From positions 1-23,242 of the forward strand of contig CAZPQV010000032.1 in the NCBI GenBank assembly GCA_964588705.1: a stretch of 23,242 nucleotides of DNA, read 5' to 3'. This document shows positions 7,733 through 16,033 of the stretch, piece after piece. The translations under genes were made by a program, and so were the position numbers. The notes beneath the pieces are model-generated. The model was not told where the DNA came from, searched no databases, and saw only the letters and a list, made by a program, of their open reading frames with translations. The DNA is from CAZPQV01 sp964588705. GTDB taxonomy: Bacteria > Bacteroidota > Bacteroidia > Flavobacteriales > Weeksellaceae. How positions within the stretch are numbered: the stretch's first letter is position 1; each line of letters opens with the position of its first letter.

Positions 7733-8393
7733 AGTAAGCTGCTGTAAACTGTTTTCTCACAAACTGTTTTTGCTCGATTTCATCGACAATAGCTACAGCC
7801 AAATCTTCTACCGAATGTCTAGAACGACCTTCATTATCAAAAACCGGTGTATCGTTTCCGTAGCGGTATGCTCCGGTTCTGCCACGGTCTTTGTCTTCGC
7901 TGAACATATTCATTTCAATGGCAGGAGAAAAAAATTCCCAATCAAGCGTTTCGTTTTTGCTTAAGTTTTCAACGAAATATTTTTTCACTGCGCTGGCTCC
8001 GGGATATATTTCTTTTGGAAAATCAGGTCCGTCAACGATATAATTTCCGTCAATTTTCATAGTCCCGGCACCTCCGATAATGATTAAACGGTTCGCATCC
8101 GACTGTTCAACTGCTTTCTGAATGCTTTCTGCGCCTTTCAGATAATCATCGTGAATATTAGGATTTGTCCATCCGGGATTGTATGCACTTATCACCACAT
8201 CACTTCCGTTAAGAATTTCAGTCAGTTCTTCTGTTTTGAAAATATCAGCATTTCTTTTTGTGATATTTTCATTTTCATTAGTAATTTTATCCGTATTTCT
8301 TGCGATAGCTGTTACTTTGTAATTTCTGCTTGTAAGTTCGTTCAGGATGGCATTTCCTACATATCCTGTAGCGCCGATTAATGCTATTTTCAT
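7731..8393 (-). CDS. NAD(P)-binding oxidoreductase (atypical SDR / NmrA-like)
   Basis: A 220-residue cytoplasmic Rossmann-fold protein. The dinucleotide motif GATGYVG is at residues 7-13, and the helix and strand that follow end in AIARN, where an arginine favours NADP. DVVISAYNPG (about 65-74) and RLIIIGGAGTM (about 97-107) mark the later strands. The length fits the short NAD(P)-binding group (YwnB/NmrA-like), which includes flavin reductases and nucleotide-sensing proteins; activity cannot be decided. Between it and the monooxygenase start at 7640 lies only the heptad array, so cotranscription is possible. An exact -7 box lies at 8416-8423. Confidence 0.88.
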   Translation of the reverse strand: MKIALIGATGYVGNAILNELTSRNYKVTAIARNTDKITNENENITKRNADIFKTEELTEILNGSDVVISAYNPGWTNPNIHDDYLKGAESIQKAVEQSDANRLIIIGGAGTMKIDGNYIVDGPDFPKEIYPGASAVKKYFVENLSKNETLDWEFFSPAIEMNMFSEDKDRGRTGAYRYGNDTPVFDNEGRSRHSVEDLAVAIVDEIEQKQFVRKQFTAAY

Positions 8394-8415
8394 AATGATT
8401 TGTAATTTATTGATA

Positions 8416-8423
8416 CAAAATTA
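8416..8423 (-). promoter_or_regulatory. Possible -7 promoter box for the NAD(P)-binding oxidoreductase
   Basis: On the minus strand TAATTTTG matches TAnnTTTG exactly, 22 bases before the ATG at 8393. No good TTTG box is present at the usual 17-19 base spacing, so support is partial. Confidence 0.4.
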
Positions 8424-8471
8424 GCCAAAGAAAACCGTAAAAGTGTTGATGTATGGTAAGAAGAAATTTTC

Positions 8472-9884
8472 TTATGCTTCTTCGGATTTCAAATTATTTC
8501 CGTCCAAAACATGCAGACGACGGAATACATTTCCCATGATAATAGTGATTAAACCAACCACTAAAAAAGTATATCTGAATGCCGTGTGCAGACTTCCTTG
8601 AATTATTTGATTATGATTCTCAAAAAACCTCAGTACCAAAAGGCCGAATGCAATTCCAAAACCAATTGCGAGTTGTTGGTTAACTGCCAAAAGAGAGTTT
8701 CCACTGCTTGTATGAAAATTTCGTAAATCGGCGATGGCAATGGTATTCATGGAAGTAAACTGAATGGAGTTGAAAAATCCCATCACTGCCAAAATCGGAA
8801 CGAACCAATAAATGGAAGAATCAATTCCCGGAATTGCCAGTGACATGATTAAAACACCCAGAATTATTGTATTGATGCGCAGCGTTTTTCGGTATCCGAT
8901 TTTATCAAGAATCTTCACCACTGCTGATTTTCCAAACATCGCTGTTAATGCCATTGGCGCAACAATCCAGCCCGAAACCACAGCACTTTGTCCATACGCA
9001 ATCTGAATCATCAATGGTAAAAGTAAAGGTATCGCGCTAATTCCCAATCGTGTTGCAAGATTCCCGACCATACCAACACGAAATGTTCTGATTTGAAAAA
9101 GGTTCAACGGAAAGATTGGATTGTCCGATTTTCGGGCGTGCTTGTAATAAAAATACAGCATCAGGAATCCCAAAATGAAAATCAGTAAGATGGGAGTTGT
9201 ATTTTTTGAAGTTCCCAACAGTTCGAGCGCGATGGATATGAATAAAGATGCCCCAGCAAAAATCAGAAATCCTTTCAGGTCGAAGAAACTTATTCCGGAA
9301 GATTTGAAATCAGGCATATATTTTAAACCCAGAATAATTCCGATAATTCCAATGGGAATGTTGATGAGAAAAATCCAGTGCCAGGAGAAATAATCCACAA
9401 AATAACCGCCAACCAAAGGTCCTAAAACCGGACCGATTAATGCCGGAATAATGGCATAGTTCAATGCTTTCAGTAATTCGTTTTTATCATAAGTTTTAAT
9501 AAGAGCGAGCCTTCCGACAGGCGTCATCAGTGAACCTCCCAAACCCTGAATGACACGGGAAATCACCAGTTGATTCAGCGTTTGCGACAATGCGCAGAAC
9601 AGAGACCCCAAACTGAACAACACAATGGAAAAAATAAACACCTTCCGCGTCCCGAACTTATCTGCCAAATATCCACTTACAGGCATAAAAATCGCCAGTG
9701 TAAGCACGTAGCTGATGATGGCGTTCTGCATTTCGAGCGGCGATTCGTTCAGTTCCTCGGCAATAGATTTCAGGGAAGTGTTCAGTACCGTGGAATCCAG
9801 CATCTGCATAAAGATTGCTGTTGCAAGAATAAAAGGGAGAATTTTCTTTGTTGTAGAACTAACAGTATTGTTTGAAACCGACAT
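8472..9884 (-). CDS. MFS multidrug exporter, DHA2 (EmrB/QacA) type
   Basis: A 470-residue transporter with about 14 hydrophobic helices, as in drug/proton antiporters of the DHA2 group. Helix 1 carries MLDSTVLNTSLKSIAEEL, the family's LD.T.VN.AL signature. GYLADKFGTRKVF is motif A in the loop after helix 2, and GPVLGPLVGGYF is the antiporter motif C in helix 5. It would expel drugs or other amphiphiles using the proton gradient. No EmrA-like partner or TolC-like channel is adjacent, so it probably works alone in the inner membrane. An inverted repeat at 9905-9920, 20 bases before the start, may be an operator. Confidence 0.92.
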   Translation of the reverse strand: MSVSNNTVSSTTKKILPFILATAIFMQMLDSTVLNTSLKSIAEELNESPLEMQNAIISYVLTLAIFMPVSGYLADKFGTRKVFIFSIVLFSLGSLFCALSQTLNQLVISRVIQGLGGSLMTPVGRLALIKTYDKNELLKALNYAIIPALIGPVLGPLVGGYFVDYFSWHWIFLINIPIGIIGIILGLKYMPDFKSSGISFFDLKGFLIFAGASLFISIALELLGTSKNTTPILLIFILGFLMLYFYYKHARKSDNPIFPLNLFQIRTFRVGMVGNLATRLGISAIPLLLPLMIQIAYGQSAVVSGWIVAPMALTAMFGKSAVVKILDKIGYRKTLRINTIILGVLIMSLAIPGIDSSIYWFVPILAVMGFFNSIQFTSMNTIAIADLRNFHTSSGNSLLAVNQQLAIGFGIAFGLLVLRFFENHNQIIQGSLHTAFRYTFLVVGLITIIMGNVFRRLHVLDGNNLKSEEA

Positions 9885-9904
9885 TGTCTTACCTCTGCAA
9901 AAAC

Positions 9905-9920
9905 TGAACCTATCTGTTCA
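9905..9920. promoter_or_regulatory. Inverted repeat TGAAC-N6-GTTCA, possible repressor operator
   Basis: Two perfect 5-base half sites separated by six bases lie 20 bases upstream of the exporter start codon. Their size and position suit binding of a dimeric TetR- or MarR-type regulator, but no regulator gene is next to it. The repeat is short enough to arise by chance. Confidence 0.35.
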
Positions 9921-9944
9921 TTAAACTTAATATTAAAACAAAAA

Positions 9945-9968
9945 TAACCTGCCGTTTCCGGCAGGTTA
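9945..9968 (-). terminator. Intrinsic terminator of the catalase gene
   Basis: A perfect 10-bp stem TAACCTGCCG with CGGCAGGTTA and loop of four, followed on the minus strand by TTTTTGTTTT. It begins 16 bases after the stop at 9985. Confidence 0.88.
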
Positions 9969-9984
9969 AAATAAATGTTGTTTT

Positions 9985-11499
9985 TTATCCGTTAGTTGGT
10001 CTTGGTGCCCATTGGTCGTAAGGCGTCATATCGAAATTATTTACCTCATCCATTGTTAATCCAAGAGCTCTTGCTACACCTTCACCATATTCAGGATCGG
10101 CTTTATAGCAGTTGCGGATATGGCGGATTTGGATAAACTTCTCTGCACCTCCAACTTCTGCGGCGGTGTTTGTAAAGAGAACATCCGCTTTTCCGTCAGC
10201 TTTGATAATTCTGAATAAATCACCGGGCTGAGTATAATAATCGTTATCATCATCACGGAAATTGTGTGCATATCCGGTTCCTTCCAATTCCAATGGCGGT
10301 TCTTTGTATTCCGGCTGTTCCTGCCATTCGCCATAACTGTTTGGGTTATAATGTTTGGTTCCGCCGTAATTGCCGTCAACACGCATTGCACCGTCTCTGT
10401 GGAATGCATGATAAGGACATCTTGGTTTGTTTACAGGAATTTGGAAGTGGTTCACACCTAGTCTGTAACGCTGTGCATCGCCGTAAGAAAACAGTCTTCC
10501 CTGAAGCATTTTATCCGGTGAAAAACCAACTCCCGGAACAATGTTCATTGGATTAAACGCTGCCTGTTCTACATCTGCGTGATAATTTTCAGGATTTTTA
10601 TTCAGTTCAAATTCCCCAACTTCAATCAATGGAAAATCTTTTTTAGACCAAACTTTTGTTAAATCAAACGGATGGAAACGGTAGGTTTTTGCCTGTTCTT
10701 CAGACATAATCTGAACGAACAAAGTCCATTTTGGGAAGTCTTTTCTTTCAATGGCTTCAAATAAATCTCTCTGTGCAGATTCTCGGTCACGGCCTATCGT
10801 ATAAATGGCTTCTTCATTAGACAAATTCTTAATTCCCTGCTGCGTGCGGAAATGGAATTTCACCCAATGTCTTACATTATCTTTATTGATAAAACTGTAG
10901 GTGTGGCTTCCGAAACCGTGCATATGTCGGTATCCATCCGGAATTCCTCTGTCGCTCATCACAATGGTAACCTGGTGAAGTGCTTCAGGAAGCAAAGTCC
11001 AAAAATCCCAGTTGTTGTTGGCGCTTCTCATATTGGTTTTTGGATCACGTTTTACAGCGTGGTTCAAATCCGGAAATTTCATCGGATCGCGGAAGAAGAA
11101 AACAGGTGTGTTGTTGCCAACCAAATCCCAGATTCCTTCGTCGGTATAAAATTTCAAAGCAAAACCTCGGATATCCCTTTCGGCATCAGCAGCTCCTCTT
11201 TCACCGGCAACTGTTGAAAAACGGGCAAACATTTCTGTTTTCTTACCGATTTCGCTGAAGATATTTGCTTTGGTATATTGCGTAATGTCGTGCGTCACGG
11301 TAAAAGTTCCGAACGCTCCCGAACCTTTGGCGTGCATTCTTCTCTCAGGAATTACTTCTCTGTCGAAGTTCGCCATTTTTTCGATAAACCATGCATCCTG
11401 AAGTAACATCGGCCCTCTTGGTCCGGCTGTCATTGCATTCTGATTGTCACCAACCGGTGCTCCGGTCTGACGGGTAAGTTTTTTGCTGTCGTCGTTCAT
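9985..11499 (-). CDS. katA: Catalase (monofunctional, small-subunit haem type)
   Basis: This 504-residue cytoplasmic haem enzyme converts hydrogen peroxide to water and oxygen. The distal histidine His56 is in RRMHAKGSG, the distal asparagine is in DLVGNNTP (129-130), and the proximal haem ligand Tyr339 is in RLFSYGDAQRYRLG. FARFSTVAGERG (91-102) is a further family signature. The length of about 500 residues marks the small-subunit clade 3 type, without the extra C-terminal flavodoxin-like domain of large catalases. It is monocistronic, ending in a strong terminator. The 129-base region upstream (11500-11628) is very AT-rich and must hold the promoter, but no convincing one was found. The symbol follows common use for this clade. 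Confidence 0.95.
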   Translation of the reverse strand: MNDDSKKLTRQTGAPVGDNQNAMTAGPRGPMLLQDAWFIEKMANFDREVIPERRMHAKGSGAFGTFTVTHDITQYTKANIFSEIGKKTEMFARFSTVAGERGAADAERDIRGFALKFYTDEGIWDLVGNNTPVFFFRDPMKFPDLNHAVKRDPKTNMRSANNNWDFWTLLPEALHQVTIVMSDRGIPDGYRHMHGFGSHTYSFINKDNVRHWVKFHFRTQQGIKNLSNEEAIYTIGRDRESAQRDLFEAIERKDFPKWTLFVQIMSEEQAKTYRFHPFDLTKVWSKKDFPLIEVGEFELNKNPENYHADVEQAAFNPMNIVPGVGFSPDKMLQGRLFSYGDAQRYRLGVNHFQIPVNKPRCPYHAFHRDGAMRVDGNYGGTKHYNPNSYGEWQEQPEYKEPPLELEGTGYAHNFRDDDNDYYTQPGDLFRIIKADGKADVLFTNTAAEVGGAEKFIQIRHIRNCYKADPEYGEGVARALGLTMDEVNNFDMTPYDQWAPRPTNG

Positions 11500-11628
11500 A
11501 TTATATTTGATTAAGATTTAGTGTAAATATATTAGATTTTATTTATCAAAAACTTAATTTTTAATAGATAATAAATATAACAATTTTTCATGAAATTCTG
11601 TCTTAAAGTATCGTTAAAAAAATAGTTT

Positions 11629-12663
11629 TTAAGAAAATCTTTTCAAATCGACTTCATGTGGAAGTTCTGCATTATTCTCAATAGTATTGAAAAGAGCTTG
11701 CGCAAAATAATTTCCGTTCAAAATACCTCTTGCTCCCAAACCATTGAACACGTAGAAGTTTTTAAATTCCGGATGATTTCCCAGGATTGGACGGCGGTCT
11801 TTAACGGTCGGACGAAAGCCGAAATTCTCTTCAACCACTTCAAAATCTTCTTTATAAATTTCCGAAAGTCCGCTAATCAGCTGCTGAACTGCCGATTCAT
11901 CAATTTTGTGATAAAGCTGTTCCCGGTCGTAAGTCCCACCGTAATAATGCAGATGTTCATCTACAGGAAACAGAAAGTGTTTCTTTTTTACCGTAAATTG
12001 ATTACCTGGATTTTCGGAAAGTTTTACTTTTAAATGATGTCCTTTGTTAGGATTTACCGGAATGTCTTTGAAATAAGGATTCTCTGTAACACCCATTCCT
12101 TCGGCAAAAACAATATTTTTAAACTGATAATCTTTATACTGACTGTCGGCTTTATTCAGCTGGGGGTATTCAAATTTTTCTTTGACTAAATAATCATTAT
12201 CATCCAAATATTGAAGCATATCCGTAAAAAATCCGTTGACATCCAAACGTGCAGACTGTTCTACTTTTCCCGACTGAAATGGATTTTTGAGTAAATTTAA
12301 TTCAGAAAATTCTTTTGAAAGAAATGGTTTCAGTTCTTCATTATCTGCTTTTTTTAGCCAAAGTTCTTTCTCTTTTTCATCATGAAAAATACGGCGGATA
12401 TTTTCTTTAATTAAATAATTCTTTCCGGTATAAGTTTCGATCTCAGAAAGTGTTTCTTTAAGGAAATCAATCTGCTCCTGTGCCTTCCAAAAAGTGGTAA
12501 ATTTCTTTAAGACTACAGGATTAACGATTCCTGCCGAAACTTGCGAAGCACTCTTTTTACCTGCAGAAAAAAGGACAAAGGGCTTATTATTTTTAATTAA
12601 CTGATGAGCAAAAAATAGTGCAGCATAACCATCTCCTACAATAACATAATCAACATTTCTCAT
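11629..12663 (-). CDS. FAD-dependent oxidoreductase next to the gldKLMN genes
   Basis: A 344-residue protein of the DAO/glycine-oxidase-like fold. The N-terminal FAD motif is VIVGDGYAAL (residues 7-16), where an alanine replaces the last glycine of GxGxxG. ASQVSAGIVNPVV (39-51) and PNKGHHLKVKL are typical of the family, as is the C-terminal FAD-contacting stretch NGLGARGILNG. The protein has no signal peptide, so it should act in the cytoplasm. It lies directly downstream of gldN but beyond a strong hairpin (12670-12697). The distance from hairpin to start codon is only 6 bases, so expression depends on readthrough. Related proteins oxidise amines or amino acids; the substrate is unknown. Confidence 0.85.
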   Translation of the reverse strand: MRNVDYVIVGDGYAALFFAHQLIKNNKPFVLFSAGKKSASQVSAGIVNPVVLKKFTTFWKAQEQIDFLKETLSEIETYTGKNYLIKENIRRIFHDEKEKELWLKKADNEELKPFLSKEFSELNLLKNPFQSGKVEQSARLDVNGFFTDMLQYLDDNDYLVKEKFEYPQLNKADSQYKDYQFKNIVFAEGMGVTENPYFKDIPVNPNKGHHLKVKLSENPGNQFTVKKKHFLFPVDEHLHYYGGTYDREQLYHKIDESAVQQLISGLSEIYKEDFEVVEENFGFRPTVKDRRPILGNHPEFKNFYVFNGLGARGILNGNYFAQALFNTIENNAELPHEVDLKRFS

Positions 12664-12669
12664 AACAAA

Positions 12670-12697
12670 AAAACCTAAGTAAATTTACTTAGGTTTT
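12670..12697 (-). terminator. Perfect palindrome terminator after gldN
   Basis: Fourteen bases on each side are perfectly complementary about the centre 12683/12684. On the minus strand the palindrome is followed by a T-rich run right up to the next start codon at 12663. It begins 22 bases after the gldN stop at 12720. Confidence 0.8.
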
Positions 12698-12719
12698 ATG
12701 TATTTTCAAAACTGAATGT

Positions 12720-13652
12720 TTAGTAATTCCACATATCGTTCTCCATCTGAAGAATCTGTGCTTTTATTCTTTCGCTTTCTTCCATCTGTCCATCTGCATC
12801 GTTCGGAATATAGTCGTTGATTACGCCGTTTCCTAAACCATTCTGTGATTTATAAATGATTGAAGAAAATCTTCTCGCATTAAGAATATCATCATAAGAA
12901 ACATCCGAAGAAAGGTTTTTATTGTTGAATACAATGGAGTTTGCCAGAACTTCTCTTGCGTCCGGATAGAAAATCCAGAACAGGTCAATCAGTTCGTCCT
13001 GCCCACCAATCGGCATTCCGTCTGGGCCGTACTGTCCCATTGTCGAAGGATCCTGCCCCATTGCTGCGATACCAAGCAAACGGTACTTCATCTGAGCATC
13101 TCTGCGGTCGATATACCACATTCCTTTGATTTTCAGAAGCTTTACATTTTCTGTTTTGGTTTCGTAAAGGTCGGTTCCTGCTCTTCTGTCTTCTTCAGAG
13201 ATTGTTTCACCGGCATTGATTTTATCAATTAACCAGTCGGTTACAACCGTATTGTGTGTTCTTGCGGCAATCTGATCTGCAGTTAGACGCGTAGTGAACA
13301 TTTCATCATCATATACTTCAGCAATTTTACCTGAATTAACGGCATCTAAAAGTACCTGATAAAGCGATTTGTTCTGTGTAACCAAACCGTCGGAATTATG
13401 GTATAATGGCTGATTGATTTTGTCGTTCATATCAATGATTTCCCAAACAACCATACTCTTCAGAACGTCTTTATCTTCGATAAAACCATATTCTAAAGGT
13501 GTAACAGCATTGGAAACCAAAGAATCACCCACCAGCTTCTGGTTCTCCTCTCTCATCTGACGGAATTCCGCAGGAGACTTTGCATTCAGAATATTCTGCG
13601 CAAAAGAGTAACCCGAAACTAAAATCAAAAAGCTGCAAACTAATTTTTTCAT
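12720..13652 (-). CDS. gldN: Type IX secretion / gliding protein GldN
   Basis: This 310-residue exported protein is the GldN (PorN) component, which with GldK forms the ring under the outer membrane in the type IX secretion system. The signal peptide MKKLVCSFLILVSGYSFA is followed by QNILNAKSP. The mature part contains VVWEIIDMNDKINQPLY, DWLIDKINAG and GMWYIDRRDAQMKYRLLGIA, which fit the GldN family, and a GldN-typical block FWIFYPDAREVLANSIVFN near residue 225. Length fits the family. It is last in the gldK-L-M-N order, 47 bases after gldM, and is followed by a strong terminator. Other T9SS genes (sov/sprA, porV, gldJ) are not in the window. Confidence 0.92.
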   Translation of the reverse strand: MKKLVCSFLILVSGYSFAQNILNAKSPAEFRQMREENQKLVGDSLVSNAVTPLEYGFIEDKDVLKSMVVWEIIDMNDKINQPLYHNSDGLVTQNKSLYQVLLDAVNSGKIAEVYDDEMFTTRLTADQIAARTHNTVVTDWLIDKINAGETISEEDRRAGTDLYETKTENVKLLKIKGMWYIDRRDAQMKYRLLGIAAMGQDPSTMGQYGPDGMPIGGQDELIDLFWIFYPDAREVLANSIVFNNKNLSSDVSYDDILNARRFSSIIYKSQNGLGNGVINDYIPNDADGQMEESERIKAQILQMENDMWNY

Positions 13653-13659
13653 ACTTATA

Positions 13660-13680
13660 AAAAACTTTAAGTTAGTTTTT
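13660..13680 (-). other. Hairpin in the gldM-gldN spacer
   Basis: A 7-bp A/T-rich stem, AAAAACT with AGTTTTT and a 7-base loop, fills half the 47-base spacer. It could be a weak internal terminator or an mRNA processing or protection site that sets GldN level against GldM. The stem is short. Confidence 0.35.
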
Positions 13681-13699
13681 CATTTCTTCTAAAACGAAA

Positions 13700-15283
13700 T
13701 TACTGAACGTTTATTACTACAGGAGGAATCTGTTTTAAAGTCTGTCCTCCCAATCCTGTAGCCGTAGCGTTGATATTATATACGTAGGCAATATCACCTG
13801 AACGTAGATTCTTAGCCAAACCTGCAACAGAGCTCAATGAACTTCCACTTACCTGCATACCAGGTTTACCCGGAACTTTAAACATAAAACTGTTTACAGA
13901 GAAACTCACAGGGAAATCGAAATCCGGCATCGCAACGGAAACCGTTTGGTTCGGGATTGAACTTGCCGGTACATTGATTACACTCTGACCTCTGATCTGC
14001 CCGATTGGCGGCGGAATATTTTTGATTCTGAAAGGGAAAGACTGTGAAATTGTTTTTCCTTTCGGATCTCTACCGGAAATCGTTAAAGTTGCTGTAGAAC
14101 CTGCACCAGGAGTTACCGTCCATTTCCCGCGTCCTCCACTTACCGACGCACCGGAAGCTGAAAGTGACACCTGAGAATTATCCGCACCAAGTATTGATCC
14201 AGATACCGGGTTTGGAAGTCCACGGTAAAGAACGTTCATCTTATCCGCAGAAACCAAGGCTCCACTTTGCAGTGCTACTTCTTTTGCTCCTGCAATTACA
14301 CGGTATGTATGTTCGAAAGGCAGAGTAATTGTCTTACCATTAGCATCATTAAATGAAATTGCACCTCTAAACGGAATGTTATCTCCAACAGTACCTGTAG
14401 GAAGGTTTTTGAATCCCTGTCCGTTTACAGTTCTGTCGACACCGGAAATTGTAAGCCCCGGTATTGAACTTGCATAAGTTCCTACCACAACTTTTGCTTC
14501 AGCTTTATCTCCCTGAAGAATTACAGTAGGTGCTGCTACAATGGCTTCAAATGCATTGAACTTGATATCGGCATCCACTTTCTCCTGAAGCATCATTACT
14601 AAAGCATCCGACTGAACGTTTCTTACTTCCGACTGAAGAATTTCAAGATTTGAAAGGGCTGCTACCAATGGCTGACCATAATAATGGTACTGCATATAAT
14701 TCTTACCGTTTCTTTTCTCACCTTTAGGAAATTCTGTAATAAGATTTGCATTTGCCCGGCTTACTACATTCTTCATATCAGGAAGTGCACCAACATTTTG
14801 TACAACAAACTGTCTGAAATCTTCAACTCTTTTCTTAAGTTCTGAAGCTTTATCCGAAAGTTTGTTTTCGTTGGAACTAACGAAGAAAAGATTTGTGGAA
14901 GGCTCGGTATTATTTAGCGCTGTAAAGTTTTCATCTACAGTTGCTCTTTCGTCATAATTTGCATCTTTCTTCATATCGCTTTTAAGCGAACCGATAAACT
15001 GTACCAATCCGTCTGCCCGCTGCTTAAGATCACCATAAACCTGATTCGGAGCCGAATAAGTGTCCGGAGAAGTTTGTGCTTTCGCTGCGAGTGTCTGTTC
15101 GAAAATTCTGTCGTTCTTATACTCGGTAAGACCTCTTGTTTTGGTAAGGGTCTGATTGGTTTCGTCATACGACCGGATAATCTCCTGGTCGATCTGTATT
15201 GCAAGCATCGCGATGAAGATGAGATACATCAGCATGATCATCTTCTGTCGTTGCCCGTGTGCTCCTGTTGCTGCTCCTGCCAT
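13700..15283 (-). CDS. gldM: Type IX secretion motor protein GldM
   Basis: A 527-residue inner-membrane protein with a short cytoplasmic N-terminus, one transmembrane helix (about residues 15-33, MIMLMYLIFIAMLAIQI) and a long periplasmic part. GldM (PorM) spans the periplasm as a dimer, couples the GldL motor to the outer-membrane GldK/GldN ring and transmits rotation. The N-terminal segment before the helix has a conserved arginine (Arg12, in GQRQK), which fits the residue in other GldM proteins that contacts the GldL acidic residue. The periplasmic region begins with a helical domain (about 50-220), followed by beta-rich domains with Gly-rich turns. Length and neighbours agree with the family. 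Confidence 0.94.
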   Translation of the reverse strand: MAGAATGAHGQRQKMIMLMYLIFIAMLAIQIDQEIIRSYDETNQTLTKTRGLTEYKNDRIFEQTLAAKAQTSPDTYSAPNQVYGDLKQRADGLVQFIGSLKSDMKKDANYDERATVDENFTALNNTEPSTNLFFVSSNENKLSDKASELKKRVEDFRQFVVQNVGALPDMKNVVSRANANLITEFPKGEKRNGKNYMQYHYYGQPLVAALSNLEILQSEVRNVQSDALVMMLQEKVDADIKFNAFEAIVAAPTVILQGDKAEAKVVVGTYASSIPGLTISGVDRTVNGQGFKNLPTGTVGDNIPFRGAISFNDANGKTITLPFEHTYRVIAGAKEVALQSGALVSADKMNVLYRGLPNPVSGSILGADNSQVSLSASGASVSGGRGKWTVTPGAGSTATLTISGRDPKGKTISQSFPFRIKNIPPPIGQIRGQSVINVPASSIPNQTVSVAMPDFDFPVSFSVNSFMFKVPGKPGMQVSGSSLSSVAGLAKNLRSGDIAYVYNINATATGLGGQTLKQIPPVVINVQ

Positions 15284-15317
15284 TTTTAAATTAAATTTTC
15301 AAATTAAAAAGAAAAAA

Positions 15318-15998
15318 TTAACCTTTCATAGCATTCAGCATTCCACCGTAAACTCTGTTAAGATTGTTTAGATTAGCTGTTAAACCATCCAGTTCGGTAT
15401 TAAACTTAGCTGAATGATCCATAGACTTCTGAAGATCAGCAATGTACTTTTGGTGTGCATCCGACTGCTGTCTTCCATGATCAAGCTGTAAAGCGTAAAG
15501 AGCGTTTACACTTTCAAGATGGCTTGCTGCCAAAGTAAGCTGATCGTTATATTTTTGTGTAGCTGCAGATACATCAACCGTTTGATTGATTTGATCTACT
15601 GATGTTGAAAACTTATCTAATCCTGCTTTAAGTCTTTCGAAAAGTGAAACATCCACTTTTGCATCAGCAAGCATTTTGTCTAATTTTTCAGAAAGGCTTA
15701 CTTCAAGACCGCTGGTTTCAACCAATTGGTTTACCTGACGTGGTTTTGGCTGTGCATTCGCATCCAGTAATTCAGGATATACATTTTCCCATGCATATTT
15801 TTCTTCTGATACCGGTGGGTTGAAAGCAGAAATAAAGAAGATTACTGCCTCAAAAGCCAATGCAATACCCAAAATTAGGTTAGCACTGATTCCGAAAGGA
15901 AGCGGCCAGTGTGTAATTTTGAACAGCGCTCCTAAAATTACAACCGAAGCACCAATATTAAAAAGAAAGCTTAGAGTTTTGTCGTTGAGTTTTAACAT
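15318..15998 (-). CDS. gldL: Type IX secretion motor protein GldL
   Basis: A 226-residue inner-membrane protein with two N-terminal transmembrane helices (about 9-28 and 36-57) and a long cytoplasmic, helical C-terminus. GldL (PorL) pentamers surround the GldM helices and use the proton gradient to turn them. Charged residues inside the membrane needed for this are visible: Lys27 and His30 at the end of helix 1 (LFKITHWP) and Glu50 in helix 2 (ALAFEAVIFF), which corresponds to the essential glutamate of the family. The cytoplasmic region from about residue 90 is rich in predicted coiled coil. It is 35 bases after gldK and 34 before gldM. Confidence 0.93.
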   Translation of the reverse strand: MLKLNDKTLSFLFNIGASVVILGALFKITHWPLPFGISANLILGIALAFEAVIFFISAFNPPVSEEKYAWENVYPELLDANAQPKPRQVNQLVETSGLEVSLSEKLDKMLADAKVDVSLFERLKAGLDKFSTSVDQINQTVDVSAATQKYNDQLTLAASHLESVNALYALQLDHGRQQSDAHQKYIADLQKSMDHSAKFNTELDGLTANLNNLNRVYGGMLNAMKG

Positions 15999-16033
15999 AG
16001 TTTTATTTTTATAGTTCTTTATTGATTATTAGT

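Noticed and set aside
11524..11550. Possible catalase promoter (TTTG with TATATTTA on the minus strand)
   Set aside because: The spacer is only 15 bases and the -7 box has a mismatch in a very AT-rich region, so chance is a good explanation.
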